This document shows positions 25,296 to 33,648 of a DNA stretch of 64,000 nt, one piece after another. The position numbers and the translations under genes are program-made. The stretch lies in NCBI RefSeq assembly GCF_031432425.1, contig NZ_JAVKPH010000011.1, positions 1 to 64,000 on the forward strand, read 5' to 3'. Source of the DNA: Ruixingdingia sedimenti. Lineage in GTDB: Bacteria; Pseudomonadota; Alphaproteobacteria; Rhodobacterales; Rhodobacteraceae. Below the pieces are notes generated by a model. The model saw nothing but the letters and a program-made list of their open reading frames with translations. It did no database searches and was not told where the DNA came from. Numbering within the stretch: the stretch's first letter is position 1; the number at the start of each line of letters is the position of its first letter.

Positions 25296-26159
25296 ATGGC
25301 ATCGTTCGAGCCAGTGCGCGCCATCACCCGCGGCCTGCAGATCCTGCGGCTGGTCAGCGAATCCGGCCCGATCGCCACGACGGACATCGCCCGGCAACTG
25401 GACCTGCCGCAGCCCACGGTGGTGCGCATCCTCGAAACCCTGATCGAGGCGGGCTATGTCTACCGGCTGGAAAAAAGCACCCTTTTCGGCGTCACGGCGC
25501 GGACGTTGCGCCTGTCCAAGGGCTTTGCCGCCACCTCGCGGCTGGTGCAGCTGGCGACGCCGCTGATCGAGGATCTGCGGGCGGAAATCGGCTGGCCGTC
25601 GAACCTTGCGACCTATGAAAACGGCTCGATGGTGATCGCCTATACCAACCGTTCCGAACACGGGATGTCGATCGCGGGCCGCCTCGGCGCGCGGATCCCG
25701 GTGACGGTGACGGGGGTGGGGCTGGTCTATCTGGCGCATCTGCCGCCCGAGCAGCTGGAAGAGCGGCTACAGGATCTCAAGCGGTCCGACAGCCGCTGGG
25801 ACAACAACCCGGCGATGCTGGATACCCTGCCGGACCGGCTGCGGCTGGTGCGGCAGAACGGCTATGCGCTGGCCGAACAGCCCTATCTGGACGAGATCTA
25901 TCATTCGCAGATCTGGGCGGTGGCGGTGCCGATCCTCGTCGGCGGGCGCGTGGTCGCGGGGCTGAGCAGCCTGGTGCTGCGCAGCGCGGGCACGCCGAGC
26001 CGCGTGATGGCGAAGATCCTGCCCTCGCTTCAGCGCACGGCGCAGGAAATCGCCCTGCGGCTGGCCGAGGATTCGGGCCTGAACGACCGGATCGAGCCGC
26101 CCGCCCCGAAGGCCGCCCCGAAGGCTGCCAAGACGGGCCGCAAGAAAACCGAAAAATAG
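25296..26159 (+). CDS. IclR-family regulator of the TRAP/SMP-30 region
   Basis: A 287-residue regulator: an N-terminal winged helix (about 8-70, with TTDIARQLDLPQPTVVRIL) and a C-terminal IclR effector domain (about 85-260, with GLGARIPVTVTGVGLVYLAHLP-type residues and EIYHSQIWAVAVPILV). A low-complexity Ala/Lys/Pro tail (PPAPKAAPKAAKTGRKKTEK) extends the family end by about 20 residues. The ATG at 25296 follows GGAGGG by 8 bp. Three inverted repeats in this region, one in front of this gene, are its likely operators, so it probably controls both flanking TRAP operons. Effector unknown, presumably the transported acid or a breakdown product. Confidence 0.92.
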   Translation: MASFEPVRAITRGLQILRLVSESGPIATTDIARQLDLPQPTVVRILETLIEAGYVYRLEKSTLFGVTARTLRLSKGFAATSRLVQLATPLIEDLRAEIGWPSNLATYENGSMVIAYTNRSEHGMSIAGRLGARIPVTVTGVGLVYLAHLPPEQLEERLQDLKRSDSRWDNNPAMLDTLPDRLRLVRQNGYALAEQPYLDEIYHSQIWAVAVPILVGGRVVAGLSSLVLRSAGTPSRVMAKILPSLQRTAQEIALRLAEDSGLNDRIEPPAPKAAPKAAKTGRKKTEK

Positions 26160-26308
26160 CGCCGGCAGAGGCGGGGTGAAACCCCGGCCCATATGACGCC
26201 CCCGGCAACGGCGGCCCCCGGCCCCGCCTTGCCGCGATTCCGCACGACCCGACCCTTCCCGCCATGCCCGCCGGCAGGGCTGCCGCGCCCCTGCCGCGAT
26301 CAATCCGG

Positions 26309-26336
26309 TTGACAGGTGCGAAAACCGGATTATTAT
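26309..26336 (+). promoter_or_regulatory. sigma-70 promoter of TRAP operon 2
   Basis: TTGACA (26309-26314) is a perfect -35 element, followed after 16 bp by TATTAT (26331-26336) as -10. The start point would be near 26343, inside the inverted repeat at 26339-26360, so a bound regulator would block initiation. Confidence 0.7.
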
Positions 26337-26338
26337 GA

Positions 26339-26360
26339 ATTCACTATTCATATAGTGAAT
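26339..26360. promoter_or_regulatory. shared IclR-type operator, site 3
   Basis: ATTCACT and AGTGAAT are perfect inverted 7-bp arms around ATTCATAT. It matches site 1 (21659-21680) in arm length, spacer length and the ATTCAT half of the spacer. It overlaps the predicted transcription start of the second TRAP operon. Confidence 0.72.
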
Positions 26361-26462
26361 GAAAATGCGAGTCGACAGGGGCAGGGACAAGGCCCCGGTC
26401 CGGGCGGGCCGCCGCGAGAGGGGCGCTTGCCGGGGGACTCGTCTCACAACGGGAGGAAAGCG

Positions 26463-27461
26463 ATGCAAGGGATGCTGAAGCGTGCGGCGGTGGCCGGCGC
26501 GGTCTGGGCGGCGGCGGCGGTATCGGCCGCGGCCGCGGATTTCGACTGGAAGTTCTTCACCATCTACGGCGTGGCCGACCGCCAGACCGAATGGATGCGC
26601 GGCTTTGCCGACGACGTGCGGCAGGCGACCGGCGGGCGGCTGAACATCACCGTCTTTACCGGCAGCGAACTGCCCTACAAGGGTGTCGATGTCTATCGCG
26701 CGCTCAGCCGCCGCCAGATCGAGATCGGCCATTCGCCCACAGGCTTCATCGCCGCCGATCTGGGGCTGCTCGACGCCATGTCGATGCCCTTCGTCTGCAT
26801 GGACATGCAGCGTTTCTTCGACGGCGCCCTGCCGCAGATCGAGGCGACCTTCGACGCCGCCATCGACGACAAGTTCGGCGCCACGCCCATCATGCACTGG
26901 GCCATGCCCGGCCAGCAGGTCTGGAGCACGAAGGCCATCGCGACGCTGGAGGATTTCAAGGGGATGAAGATCCGCACCTGGAACCAGGGCCAGGTCCAGA
27001 CGCTGGACAAGCTGGGCGCGACCAGCGTGTCGATCACCACCGCCGAGGTCACGCCGTCGTTGCAGCGCGGGCTGATCGACGGGGCCATCACCGCCTCTGT
27101 CAACGCCGATGCGTGGAACTGGCACGAGGTGCTGGGCAACGGCTATCTGTTCAACATCACGCTGTCGCACGAGGTGATCGCGGTGAACGACGCCGCGCTG
27201 GCCGAACTGCCCGAGGATATGCGCGCGGCCTTTCTCGAGGTTGCGCAGAAATGGGAAGGCACGCTGCGGCAAGAGGTTCTGACGCTCGACAGCCAGGCGC
27301 GGGCGAACCTGACCGCCAAGGGCATCAAGCTGGTGGAACCTTCGGCAGAGGACGCCGCGGCGCTGGCCACGATGACCGCCGACATCGCCGAGGCCTGGGC
27401 GGCGCAGCAGGGCGATGCGGGCCGGTCGGTGCTGGCCGCGATCCGCGCCGGCTGCCAGTAA
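26463..27461 (+). CDS. TRAP solute-binding protein (DctP), system 2
   Basis: A 332-residue periplasmic protein with a Sec signal peptide (LKRAAVAGAVWAAAAVSAAA, cleavage near residue 25). The carboxylate-binding arginine is in GMKIRTWNQGQVQ (about residue 173). Only moderate resemblance to the system 1 binding protein is visible, so the ligands may differ. The ATG at 26463 follows GGGAGGAAAGCG; the frame upstream is leader sequence. It opens the operon dctP-dctQ-dctM-SMP30-hydroxyacid oxidase under the IclR-type operator. Confidence 0.94.
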   Translation: MQGMLKRAAVAGAVWAAAAVSAAAADFDWKFFTIYGVADRQTEWMRGFADDVRQATGGRLNITVFTGSELPYKGVDVYRALSRRQIEIGHSPTGFIAADLGLLDAMSMPFVCMDMQRFFDGALPQIEATFDAAIDDKFGATPIMHWAMPGQQVWSTKAIATLEDFKGMKIRTWNQGQVQTLDKLGATSVSITTAEVTPSLQRGLIDGAITASVNADAWNWHEVLGNGYLFNITLSHEVIAVNDAALAELPEDMRAAFLEVAQKWEGTLRQEVLTLDSQARANLTAKGIKLVEPSAEDAAALATMTADIAEAWAAQQGDAGRSVLAAIRAGCQ

Positions 27462-27522
27462 GCCCCCCGCCTTCGTCCCCGCCCGCCCGGTGCGGGCGGG
27501 GCCCCGGACAGGAGCTTTCGCG

Positions 27523-28035
27523 ATGTTGCACAGACTGGAACGCGGGCTTCTCGCGCTGTCGGCGGGGCTGATCGTCTGCATCGGCCTGCTGATGGTGGCG
27601 GAAATCACCCTGCGTTATGTCTTTTCCGTCTCGACCCGGATATCCGAGGAATACAGCGGTTATCTGTTCTGCGCCGCAACCCTTGCCGGGTTCTTTCCGG
27701 CGCTGACGACGGGGCGGTTCCTGCGCATTCCGGCGCTGATCGCGCGCCTGCCCACCCGGTTGCGGGCGCTGGCAGAGGTGGCGATCGCGCTGGTGTCGGC
27801 CGCCTTCTGCCTGCTTCTGGCCTGGCAATGCTGGGACCTGTTCCGCATGAGCCTGCGTTTCGGCAGCCGGTCGGAACAATATTCCGAAACCCCGCTGATG
27901 TATCCGCAGGCGCTGCTGCCGCTCGGGCTCGGGCTGCTGGCGGTGGGGATGCTGCTGCGCGGCGCGCATCTGGCGCGCGGGCTCTGGGCCGGGGATACCG
28001 CCCTTGCAGAGGATGAAGTGAATGTCGTTGACTGA
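27523..28035 (+). CDS. TRAP transporter small permease (DctQ), system 2
   Basis: A 170-residue protein with four membrane segments (about 8-30, 45-65, 85-110, 128-148) and the DctQ-type RISEEYSGYLF in the loop to the second one. It would cradle the large permease encoded next; the two genes overlap by 14 bp. The ATG at 27523 follows AGGAG by 9 bp. Length is typical. Confidence 0.92.
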   Translation: MLHRLERGLLALSAGLIVCIGLLMVAEITLRYVFSVSTRISEEYSGYLFCAATLAGFFPALTTGRFLRIPALIARLPTRLRALAEVAIALVSAAFCLLLAWQCWDLFRMSLRFGSRSEQYSETPLMYPQALLPLGLGLLAVGMLLRGAHLARGLWAGDTALAEDEVNVVD

Positions 28036-29320
28036 ACTGGGCATCCTCTATGGGGCGGTGCTTCTGGGCTGCCTTGTGGGCGGCGTCTATATCGGCGTGG
28101 CGATGGGGCTGGCGGGGGTCGCGGGGATCACCGCGCTGTTCGGGACCGCGCTCTGGCCCTCGCTGGCGGATGTGGTGTGGAACAACGCCACCAGCTTCAG
28201 CCTGATCGCCATTCCGCTGTTCATCCTGATGGGCGAATTGATCCTTCAGGGCGGCATCGCGAACCGTTTCTATGCCGGGCTGGCGCCGTGGTTCCGCAAG
28301 GTGCCGGGGGGGCTCGCGCAGACGAACATCGCCGGCTGCGCGGTGTTTTCCGCCGTCTGCGGGTCGTCGGTGGCGACCGTGCTGACCATCGGTTCCATCG
28401 CCATGAAGGAAATGCGCCAGCGCGGCTACAAGGACAGCCTGACGCTCGGCACGCTGGCGGCGGGCGGGGGGCTCGGCATCCTCATTCCGCCGTCCATTCC
28501 GATGATCGTCTATGCCTCGATCACCAATGTCTCGATCATCCAGCTGTTCATGGCCGGCATCGTGCCGGGGATCCTGCTGGCGATCCTGTTCAGCATCTTC
28601 GTCGGCATCCGCGCGAAGCTCGACCCTTCGCTGGTGCCGGTCTACGAGGAGGACGGCGGGCTGGAACGCGGCAACCTGCTGCGCGATGCGCTGCCGGTGA
28701 TGCTGCTGGTGGGCAGCGTGATCCTGTCGATGTACGCCGGCATCGTCACGCCGACCGAGGCCGCGGCGCTCGGCGCGCTGCTGGCCGGGGTGATTTCCTG
28801 GTTCTACGGCGGCTTGACCGCCGCCAGCATCCGTGCCTCGCTGTCGAATGCCGCGATATCCAGCGCGGTGATCATGTTCATCACCATCTGCGCGCAGATC
28901 CTGCAATACGGGCTGGTGGTGACGGGTTTCGGCAAGCAGATCGCGGAAATCGTGGTGGCGATGAACATCGGACCCCTCGTGTTCTTCTGCATCCTGCTGC
29001 TGATCTATCTGGTCGTCGGCATGTTCATGGACGGGCTGTCGGTGATGCTGGTCACGGTGCCGCTGGTCTATGCGCCGATGATGGCGATGGGGTTCGACGG
29101 GATCTGGCTGGGGATCCTGCTGATCTTCGTCATAGAGCTGTCGGCGATCACGCCGCCGGTGGGGCTCAACCTCTTTGCGTTGCAGTCGATTTCGCCGGAA
29201 ACGCCGCTGGCGCGCATCGCCTGGTCGTCGGCGCCCTATTGCGCGATCGTCCTCGGCTTCGCCTTCCTCTGCTACGCCTTTCCCCAGATCGTGCTGTGGC
29301 TGCCCCAGACCATGCGCTGA
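28022..29320 (+). CDS. TRAP transporter large permease (DctM), system 2
   Basis: A 432-residue inner-membrane permease with about 12 hydrophobic segments. Family stretches are PLFILMGELILQGG (about 64-77), CGSSVATVLTIGSIAMKEM and ILIPPSIPMIVYASI (about 155-169), and ITPPVGLNLFALQS near 377. It has the length usual for DctM and is complete. It overlaps dctQ upstream and precedes the second SMP-30 gene by 21 bp. Confidence 0.95.
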   Translation: MSLTELGILYGAVLLGCLVGGVYIGVAMGLAGVAGITALFGTALWPSLADVVWNNATSFSLIAIPLFILMGELILQGGIANRFYAGLAPWFRKVPGGLAQTNIAGCAVFSAVCGSSVATVLTIGSIAMKEMRQRGYKDSLTLGTLAAGGGLGILIPPSIPMIVYASITNVSIIQLFMAGIVPGILLAILFSIFVGIRAKLDPSLVPVYEEDGGLERGNLLRDALPVMLLVGSVILSMYAGIVTPTEAAALGALLAGVISWFYGGLTAASIRASLSNAAISSAVIMFITICAQILQYGLVVTGFGKQIAEIVVAMNIGPLVFFCILLLIYLVVGMFMDGLSVMLVTVPLVYAPMMAMGFDGIWLGILLIFVIELSAITPPVGLNLFALQSISPETPLARIAWSSAPYCAIVLGFAFLCYAFPQIVLWLPQTMR

Positions 29321-29341
29321 TCGCCAAGAAGGAGTCCCCCC

Positions 29342-30256
29342 ATGTACGCCCCCCCGCCCCGCACCACCGCCGAGGTCTTCACCCGCATGCCGGACGAACT
29401 GCGCAAAAAGGCGCGCGGCGGCGAATGGTTCAGCCATCAGCCGGCGATGAAACAGCATCATTCGGTGCTGGAGGGTCCGGGCTTCGACGCCGACGGCAAC
29501 CTGTGGTGCGTCGACATCCCCTGGGGCCGGATCTTCCGCATCGACCCGGCCGGGAACTGGGAACTGGTGATCGAATACGAGGGCGAGCCGAACGGCCTGC
29601 GGTTCCACCGCGACGGGCGGGTCTTCATCGCCGACCACCGCAACGGGATCATGGTGCTGGATCCAGAGACGCGGAAGATCACGCCCTTCCTCGCCCGGGT
29701 GCGGCTGGAACATCTCAAGGCGGTCAACGACCTGTTCTTTGCCGAAAACGGCGATCTCTATTTCACCGACCAGGGGCTGACCGGGCTGCACGACCCTTCG
29801 GGCCGGGTGTTCCGGGTGAAACCGGACGGCCATGTGGACCTGATCCTCGACAACATTCCCAGCCCCAACGGGCTGGTCCTGTCGCCGGACGAACGGGTGC
29901 TGTTCCTGGCCGTCACCCGCGCCAACGCGATCTGGCGCATCCCGTTTTCCGACGACGGCACCGTGGCCAAGGTGGGCAATTTCATCCAGATGACGGGCGG
30001 CGGCGGGCCCGACGGGATCACGATGGACGAGGCCGGAAATCTGGTCGTCTGCCAGATCGGCCTGGGCGCGGTGTGGCTGTTCAGCCCGCAGGGCGAACCC
30101 GTCCTGCGCATCGACAGCCCCGCCGGCACCCAGACCACGAACATCGCCTATGGCGGGCCGGACCGCCGCACCGCCTTCGTGACCGAATGCGAGGAAGGCG
30201 CGATCCTGCGGGTCGAGATGCCGCACCCCGGCCGGCGCTTGTTTTCGGGGCGCTGA
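29342..30256 (+). CDS. SMP-30/gluconolactonase-family protein, copy 2
   Basis: A 304-residue beta-propeller, paralogue of the 16647-17555 product. Likely metal ligands are the Glu in LEGPGFDADGNL (about 42), the Asn in IPSPNGLVLSP (about 176) and the Asp in GGPDGITMDEAGN (about 223). An Asn in LKAVNDLFFAENGDL (about 127) probably contacts the substrate. It lacks a signal peptide. Fourth in the second TRAP operon, it may open a lactone formed or imported by the transporter; SMP-30-like names do not define the substrate. Confidence 0.88.
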   Translation: MYAPPPRTTAEVFTRMPDELRKKARGGEWFSHQPAMKQHHSVLEGPGFDADGNLWCVDIPWGRIFRIDPAGNWELVIEYEGEPNGLRFHRDGRVFIADHRNGIMVLDPETRKITPFLARVRLEHLKAVNDLFFAENGDLYFTDQGLTGLHDPSGRVFRVKPDGHVDLILDNIPSPNGLVLSPDERVLFLAVTRANAIWRIPFSDDGTVAKVGNFIQMTGGGGPDGITMDEAGNLVVCQIGLGAVWLFSPQGEPVLRIDSPAGTQTTNIAYGGPDRRTAFVTECEEGAILRVEMPHPGRRLFSGR

Positions 30257-30288
30257 CGGGCGATGCCGGGGCAGGGAGGAACGGTGTG

Positions 30289-31467
30289 ATGCGGATCGAA
30301 CGGTTGCGCCGGAAGGCGCTGGCGGTATCCGACCTGCGCGCGATGGCGCGGGCGAACCTGCCGCGGGGCATCTTCGAATATGTCGCGCGCGGCACCGACG
30401 ACGACCTCGCGCTTCGCGGCAATGCCGCGGCTTTCGATGCGATCGGCATCCAGCCGCGGGTGGCGCGCGACGTGTCGGCCGTTTCCACCGCATGCCGGTT
30501 TTTCGGGCAGGACAGCGCGATGCCCCTGGCCGTCGCGCCTACCGGCTTTGCCAGCCTGATGTGGCGCGACGGCGAAATCGCCTCCGCCCGCGCGGCAGAG
30601 GCGGCGGGGATCCCCTTCGCGCTGTCCACCGGATCCATCACCCCGATGGAACGGATCCGCGAGGTTTCGCGCGGGCGGCTGTGGTTGCAGCTTTATGTCT
30701 GGCCGCAGCGCGAGATGACCCATGAACTGGTCGCGCGCGCCCGACGCGCGGGGTTCGAGGCGCTGATCGTCACCGTGGACACGCCCGTCGCCCCCTTCCG
30801 CCCCTACAACCTGCGCAACGGTTTCAGCATCCCCTTCCGGGTGCAGCCCAGGAACGCGGCCGACATCCTGCGGCATCCGAAATGGCTTCTGGACGTGGTG
30901 TTCCGGCGCTGGCTGAAACAGGGGCCGATGGTGGCCGAAAACTACCCCGAGGCGCTGCGCGTGCCGGTGGGCAAGGCGGCGGTGGGCAAGTTCAACCTGC
31001 CCTTCTGCGCCGATCTGGCCTGGGACGACATCCGCACCATCCGCCGGCTGTGGGACGGGCCGCTGATCGTCAAGGGGATCATGCATCCCGACGACGCGGC
31101 GGCGGCGGTCGAGGCCGGGGCGGACGGGATCGTGGTGTCGAACCACGGGGGGCGCAATCTGGATGCGGCGGTGCCGACGATCCGGGTGCTGCCGCAGATC
31201 GCCGACCGCGTGGGCGGGCGCGCGGCGGTGATGCTCGACAGCGGCATCATGCGCGGGGCCGACATCGCCAAGGCGCTGGCGCTCGGCGCCGATGGCGTGC
31301 TGGCGGGCAAGGCGTTCCTTTACGGCGTGGGCGCGGCGGGCGAGGCCGGCGCGCTGCGCGCCTGCGAGATCCTGCAAGAAGAACTCGTCCGCGTGATGAC
31401 CTTTGCCGGCGCGGCCACGCTGGCGGACCTGCGCCCGGATCTGCTGTTCCCGCCGCCGCAGACCTGA
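30289..31467 (+). CDS. FMN-dependent alpha-hydroxy-acid oxidase/dehydrogenase
   Basis: A 392-residue TIM-barrel flavoprotein of the lactate/glycolate oxidase and mandelate dehydrogenase family, oxidising an alpha-hydroxy acid to a 2-oxo acid. FMN-binding residues are in LAVAPTGFASLMWRDGE (about 79-95) and LWLQLYVWPQ; the catalytic base is His286 in VSNHGGRNLD, with the following Arg binding the carboxylate. There is a loop insertion with basic residues (about 190-225), as in membrane-associated dehydrogenases of the family. The ATG at 30289 follows AGGGAGGA; a GTG one codon earlier is also possible. Last gene of the second TRAP operon, it would supply a 2-oxo acid to the RraA, PEP-mutase-family or E1 enzymes encoded nearby. 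Confidence 0.9.
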   Translation: MRIERLRRKALAVSDLRAMARANLPRGIFEYVARGTDDDLALRGNAAAFDAIGIQPRVARDVSAVSTACRFFGQDSAMPLAVAPTGFASLMWRDGEIASARAAEAAGIPFALSTGSITPMERIREVSRGRLWLQLYVWPQREMTHELVARARRAGFEALIVTVDTPVAPFRPYNLRNGFSIPFRVQPRNAADILRHPKWLLDVVFRRWLKQGPMVAENYPEALRVPVGKAAVGKFNLPFCADLAWDDIRTIRRLWDGPLIVKGIMHPDDAAAAVEAGADGIVVSNHGGRNLDAAVPTIRVLPQIADRVGGRAAVMLDSGIMRGADIAKALALGADGVLAGKAFLYGVGAAGEAGALRACEILQEELVRVMTFAGAATLADLRPDLLFPPPQT

Positions 31468-31536
31468 TCGGGGCTTCGCGGCGCGGGCCTGCGGCGCTAT
31501 GCTGCATGCGACAGATTGCCCGCAGGGAGAGCCGAC

Positions 31537-32475
31537 ATGCCCGCGCACAGCCCTTGCCCCCCGCCGCGCGACGGTGCGGACCTGTGGCAGGAGGCGGTCT
31601 CGGCCGCCTATTTCCCGCTGGAAACCGAATGCCGCGACCGCGCGGGCTTTCGCGGCGCGCTGGAAATCTGGCCGCTCGGCCCCATCGCCCTGACGCGGAT
31701 CCGATGCGACGGCGTGCTCTACCGCCGCCGGGCGGGCCATCTGCGCGACGACCGGGAAAGCGCGCTGCTGATTTCCGTCCCCGGCGCGGCGCAGGTGACG
31801 TTCCGCCAATACGCGCGCGAGGCGCGCTGCCCGCCCGGCGGTTTCGTGATCGAACGCAGCGATGCGCCCTATGAATACTGGCACCGCGAGGCGGACACCC
31901 AATGGGTGGTCAAGGTCCCCGCCGACAGCATCCGCGCCCGGATCGGCGACCTGCACCGCTGCGTCGCGCTGGCGGTCGATGCGCGGCAGGGGGTGGCGGG
32001 GTATTTCCTGGCGGGCCTGCGCAATGCGGTGGCGCATCTGGACGGGCTCGACGCACCCGCGCGGCAACTGGCAGGGCAGCATCTGCTGGAGGTGCTGTGC
32101 CTTGCCCTGCGCGGCGACGAGCGGGCGCTGGCCAGCGCCGACAGCACCGTGCAGGCCGCGCATCTGGACCGCGCGCAGGATTTCATCCGCGCGAACCTCA
32201 AGACCCCGGGCCTGTCGCCGCAGGACGTGGCCGATGCCTGCGGCATCTCGCTGCGCTATCTGCAACGGCTGTTCGCCGCCTCGGGCCAGACGGTGGGCGG
32301 CCATATCCGCGACTGCCGCCTTGCCCGCTGCGACGAGGACCTGCGCGCAGGCCACCGCGGCACCATCGCCCAGATCGCCTATCGCTGGGGCTTTTCCGAT
32401 CAGGCGCAGTTCAGCCGCCACTACCGCAGCCGCTTCGGCCGCACCCCCACCGAGGCGCGGCAGACCGCACGCTGA
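31537..32475 (+). CDS. AraC-family regulator
   Basis: A 312-residue regulator: an N-terminal AraC-binding-like sensor domain (about 20-190) and a C-terminal double helix-turn-helix (about 210-310) with ISLRYLQRLFAASG and the second-helix signature IAYRWGFSDQAQFSRHYRSR. The arrangement resembles FeaR-type activators. The ATG at 31537, 6 bp after GGGAGA, is chosen over one 21 bp upstream without a site. It stands 69 bp after the oxidase gene in the same direction, but its target could equally be elsewhere. Effector unknown. Confidence 0.87.
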   Translation: MPAHSPCPPPRDGADLWQEAVSAAYFPLETECRDRAGFRGALEIWPLGPIALTRIRCDGVLYRRRAGHLRDDRESALLISVPGAAQVTFRQYAREARCPPGGFVIERSDAPYEYWHREADTQWVVKVPADSIRARIGDLHRCVALAVDARQGVAGYFLAGLRNAVAHLDGLDAPARQLAGQHLLEVLCLALRGDERALASADSTVQAAHLDRAQDFIRANLKTPGLSPQDVADACGISLRYLQRLFAASGQTVGGHIRDCRLARCDEDLRAGHRGTIAQIAYRWGFSDQAQFSRHYRSRFGRTPTEARQTAR

Positions 32476-32529
32476 CCCTTTCCCCCGCGCGGGGGCCGGG
32501 CTATTCAGGGCGGCCGAAAGGACCGCCCC

Positions 32530-33279
32530 ATGACCGCGCCAGATACCGCCAGCACCGATCCGCTTTCCGACGCCCGCAACCAGTTCCGGCAGGGCGTCAT
32601 AGCCTGCCTGCCCACCATCCTGGGGTATTGGAGCATCGGCTTCGCCTCGGGCGCGATCGGGGCGGTGGCGGGGTTCTCGGTGCTGGAAATCACGCTGCTG
32701 TCGGGGCTGCTCTATACCGGCTCGGCGCAGTTCCTGTTCTATTCGATGGCCTCGGCCGGGGCCGGGGTCTGGGCGATCGTGGCGGCGGTGGCGCTGATCA
32801 ACCTGCGCTATCTGCTGATGAGTTCCTATCTGGCGGTCTATTTCACCCGCGCCGCCGGCTGGCAGAAGGTCGTGGGCGGCGCGCTCTTGACGGACGAGAC
32901 CTTCGGCGTGGCCGCACAGCATGGCGCGCGCCATGGCGCGCTGCCCTTCGCCTGGCTTCTGGGGCTGAACGTGACCGCCTGGCTCAACTGGATCGTGGCG
33001 AACCTGATGGGGGTGGCGCTGGCCTCGGCCCTGCCGGAAAGCCTGACCCGGGGGCTGAGCTTCAGCCTGGTGGCGATGTTCATCGGGCTGCTGTTGCTGA
33101 CCTGGTTCGCCAGCCGCCGCAAGGTGCTGGAAACGGTGACGATCCTGGTGGCGATGGCGGTGGTCTGGGCCGGGTCCGGCCATGCCGGGGCGAACCTTCT
33201 GACGCTGGTGGCGACGGTGGGGGCGGCGACGCTGGCCACGGCGCTGCTGCGCCTGTCGCGCAAGGGGGACGGGGCATGA
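32530..33279 (+). CDS. azlC: branched-chain amino acid exporter, large subunit
   Basis: A 249-residue AzlC/YgaZ-family membrane protein with about six to eight hydrophobic segments. Family stretches are LPTILGYWSIGFASG (about 28-42), LLYTGSAQFLFYSM (about 60-75) and NLRYLLMSSYLAVYF (about 91-105). With AzlD it is expected to export leucine, isoleucine, valine or similar compounds. Its TGA overlaps the azlD ATG by four bases, so the subunits are probably made together. Confidence 0.93.
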   Translation: MTAPDTASTDPLSDARNQFRQGVIACLPTILGYWSIGFASGAIGAVAGFSVLEITLLSGLLYTGSAQFLFYSMASAGAGVWAIVAAVALINLRYLLMSSYLAVYFTRAAGWQKVVGGALLTDETFGVAAQHGARHGALPFAWLLGLNVTAWLNWIVANLMGVALASALPESLTRGLSFSLVAMFIGLLLLTWFASRRKVLETVTILVAMAVVWAGSGHAGANLLTLVATVGAATLATALLRLSRKGDGA

Positions 33280-33593
33280 GCCAGACCGTCACGGCGATCC
33301 TTCTGGCCGCGCTGGTCACTTTCGCGCTGCGGGCGGGGCCGGTGCTGCTGCTGTCGCGGCGCGAACTGCCGGGGCCGGTGCGCGACTGGCTGGGGTTCAT
33401 CCCGGCGGCGATCATGGCCGCGATCATCGCCGCCGAACTGACGGCCAAGCCGGAATTCACCCCCGGCGGCATCAGCCTGTCGCTGCTGGCCGCCGTTGCC
33501 GCCGCGCTGGCCGGGGTGGTCACGCGCAGCCTGTTCGTGACGGTTCTGGCCGGGATCCTCGCCTTTCTCGCCGCGCAAGCCTGGCTGCCCTGA
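33276..33593 (+). CDS. azlD: branched-chain amino acid exporter, small subunit
   Basis: A 105-residue AzlD/YgaH-family protein with three or four membrane segments, the partner of AzlC. The family stretch VTFALRAGPVLLLSRREL is at about 14-31, followed by FIPAAIMAAIIAAEL. The ATG at 33276 overlaps the azlC stop (ATGA). Length is typical. Confidence 0.92.
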   Translation: MSQTVTAILLAALVTFALRAGPVLLLSRRELPGPVRDWLGFIPAAIMAAIIAAELTAKPEFTPGGISLSLLAAVAAALAGVVTRSLFVTVLAGILAFLAAQAWLP

Positions 33594-33648
33594 CCGTTGC
33601 ATCCTGCGCGCCCCGCCCTATATCGCCCCTGATGGCAGAGAGGGTACG

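Larger units (their letters stand above)
26160..26462 (+). other. 303-bp intergenic region with promoter and operator
   Basis: No gene is seen. The first 140 bp are GC-rich, with a short hairpin CGGGGTGAAACCCCG at 26172-26186 that lacks a T-run. The second half holds a good promoter and an inverted repeat (listed separately), then a leader of about 100 bases ending in GGGAGGAAAG before the binding-protein ATG at 26463. Confidence 0.7.

Noticed and set aside
26172..26186. Hairpin CGGGGTGAAACCCCG after the iclR gene as a terminator
   Set aside because: The stem is only 6 bp and no T-run follows, so intrinsic termination is not convincing.
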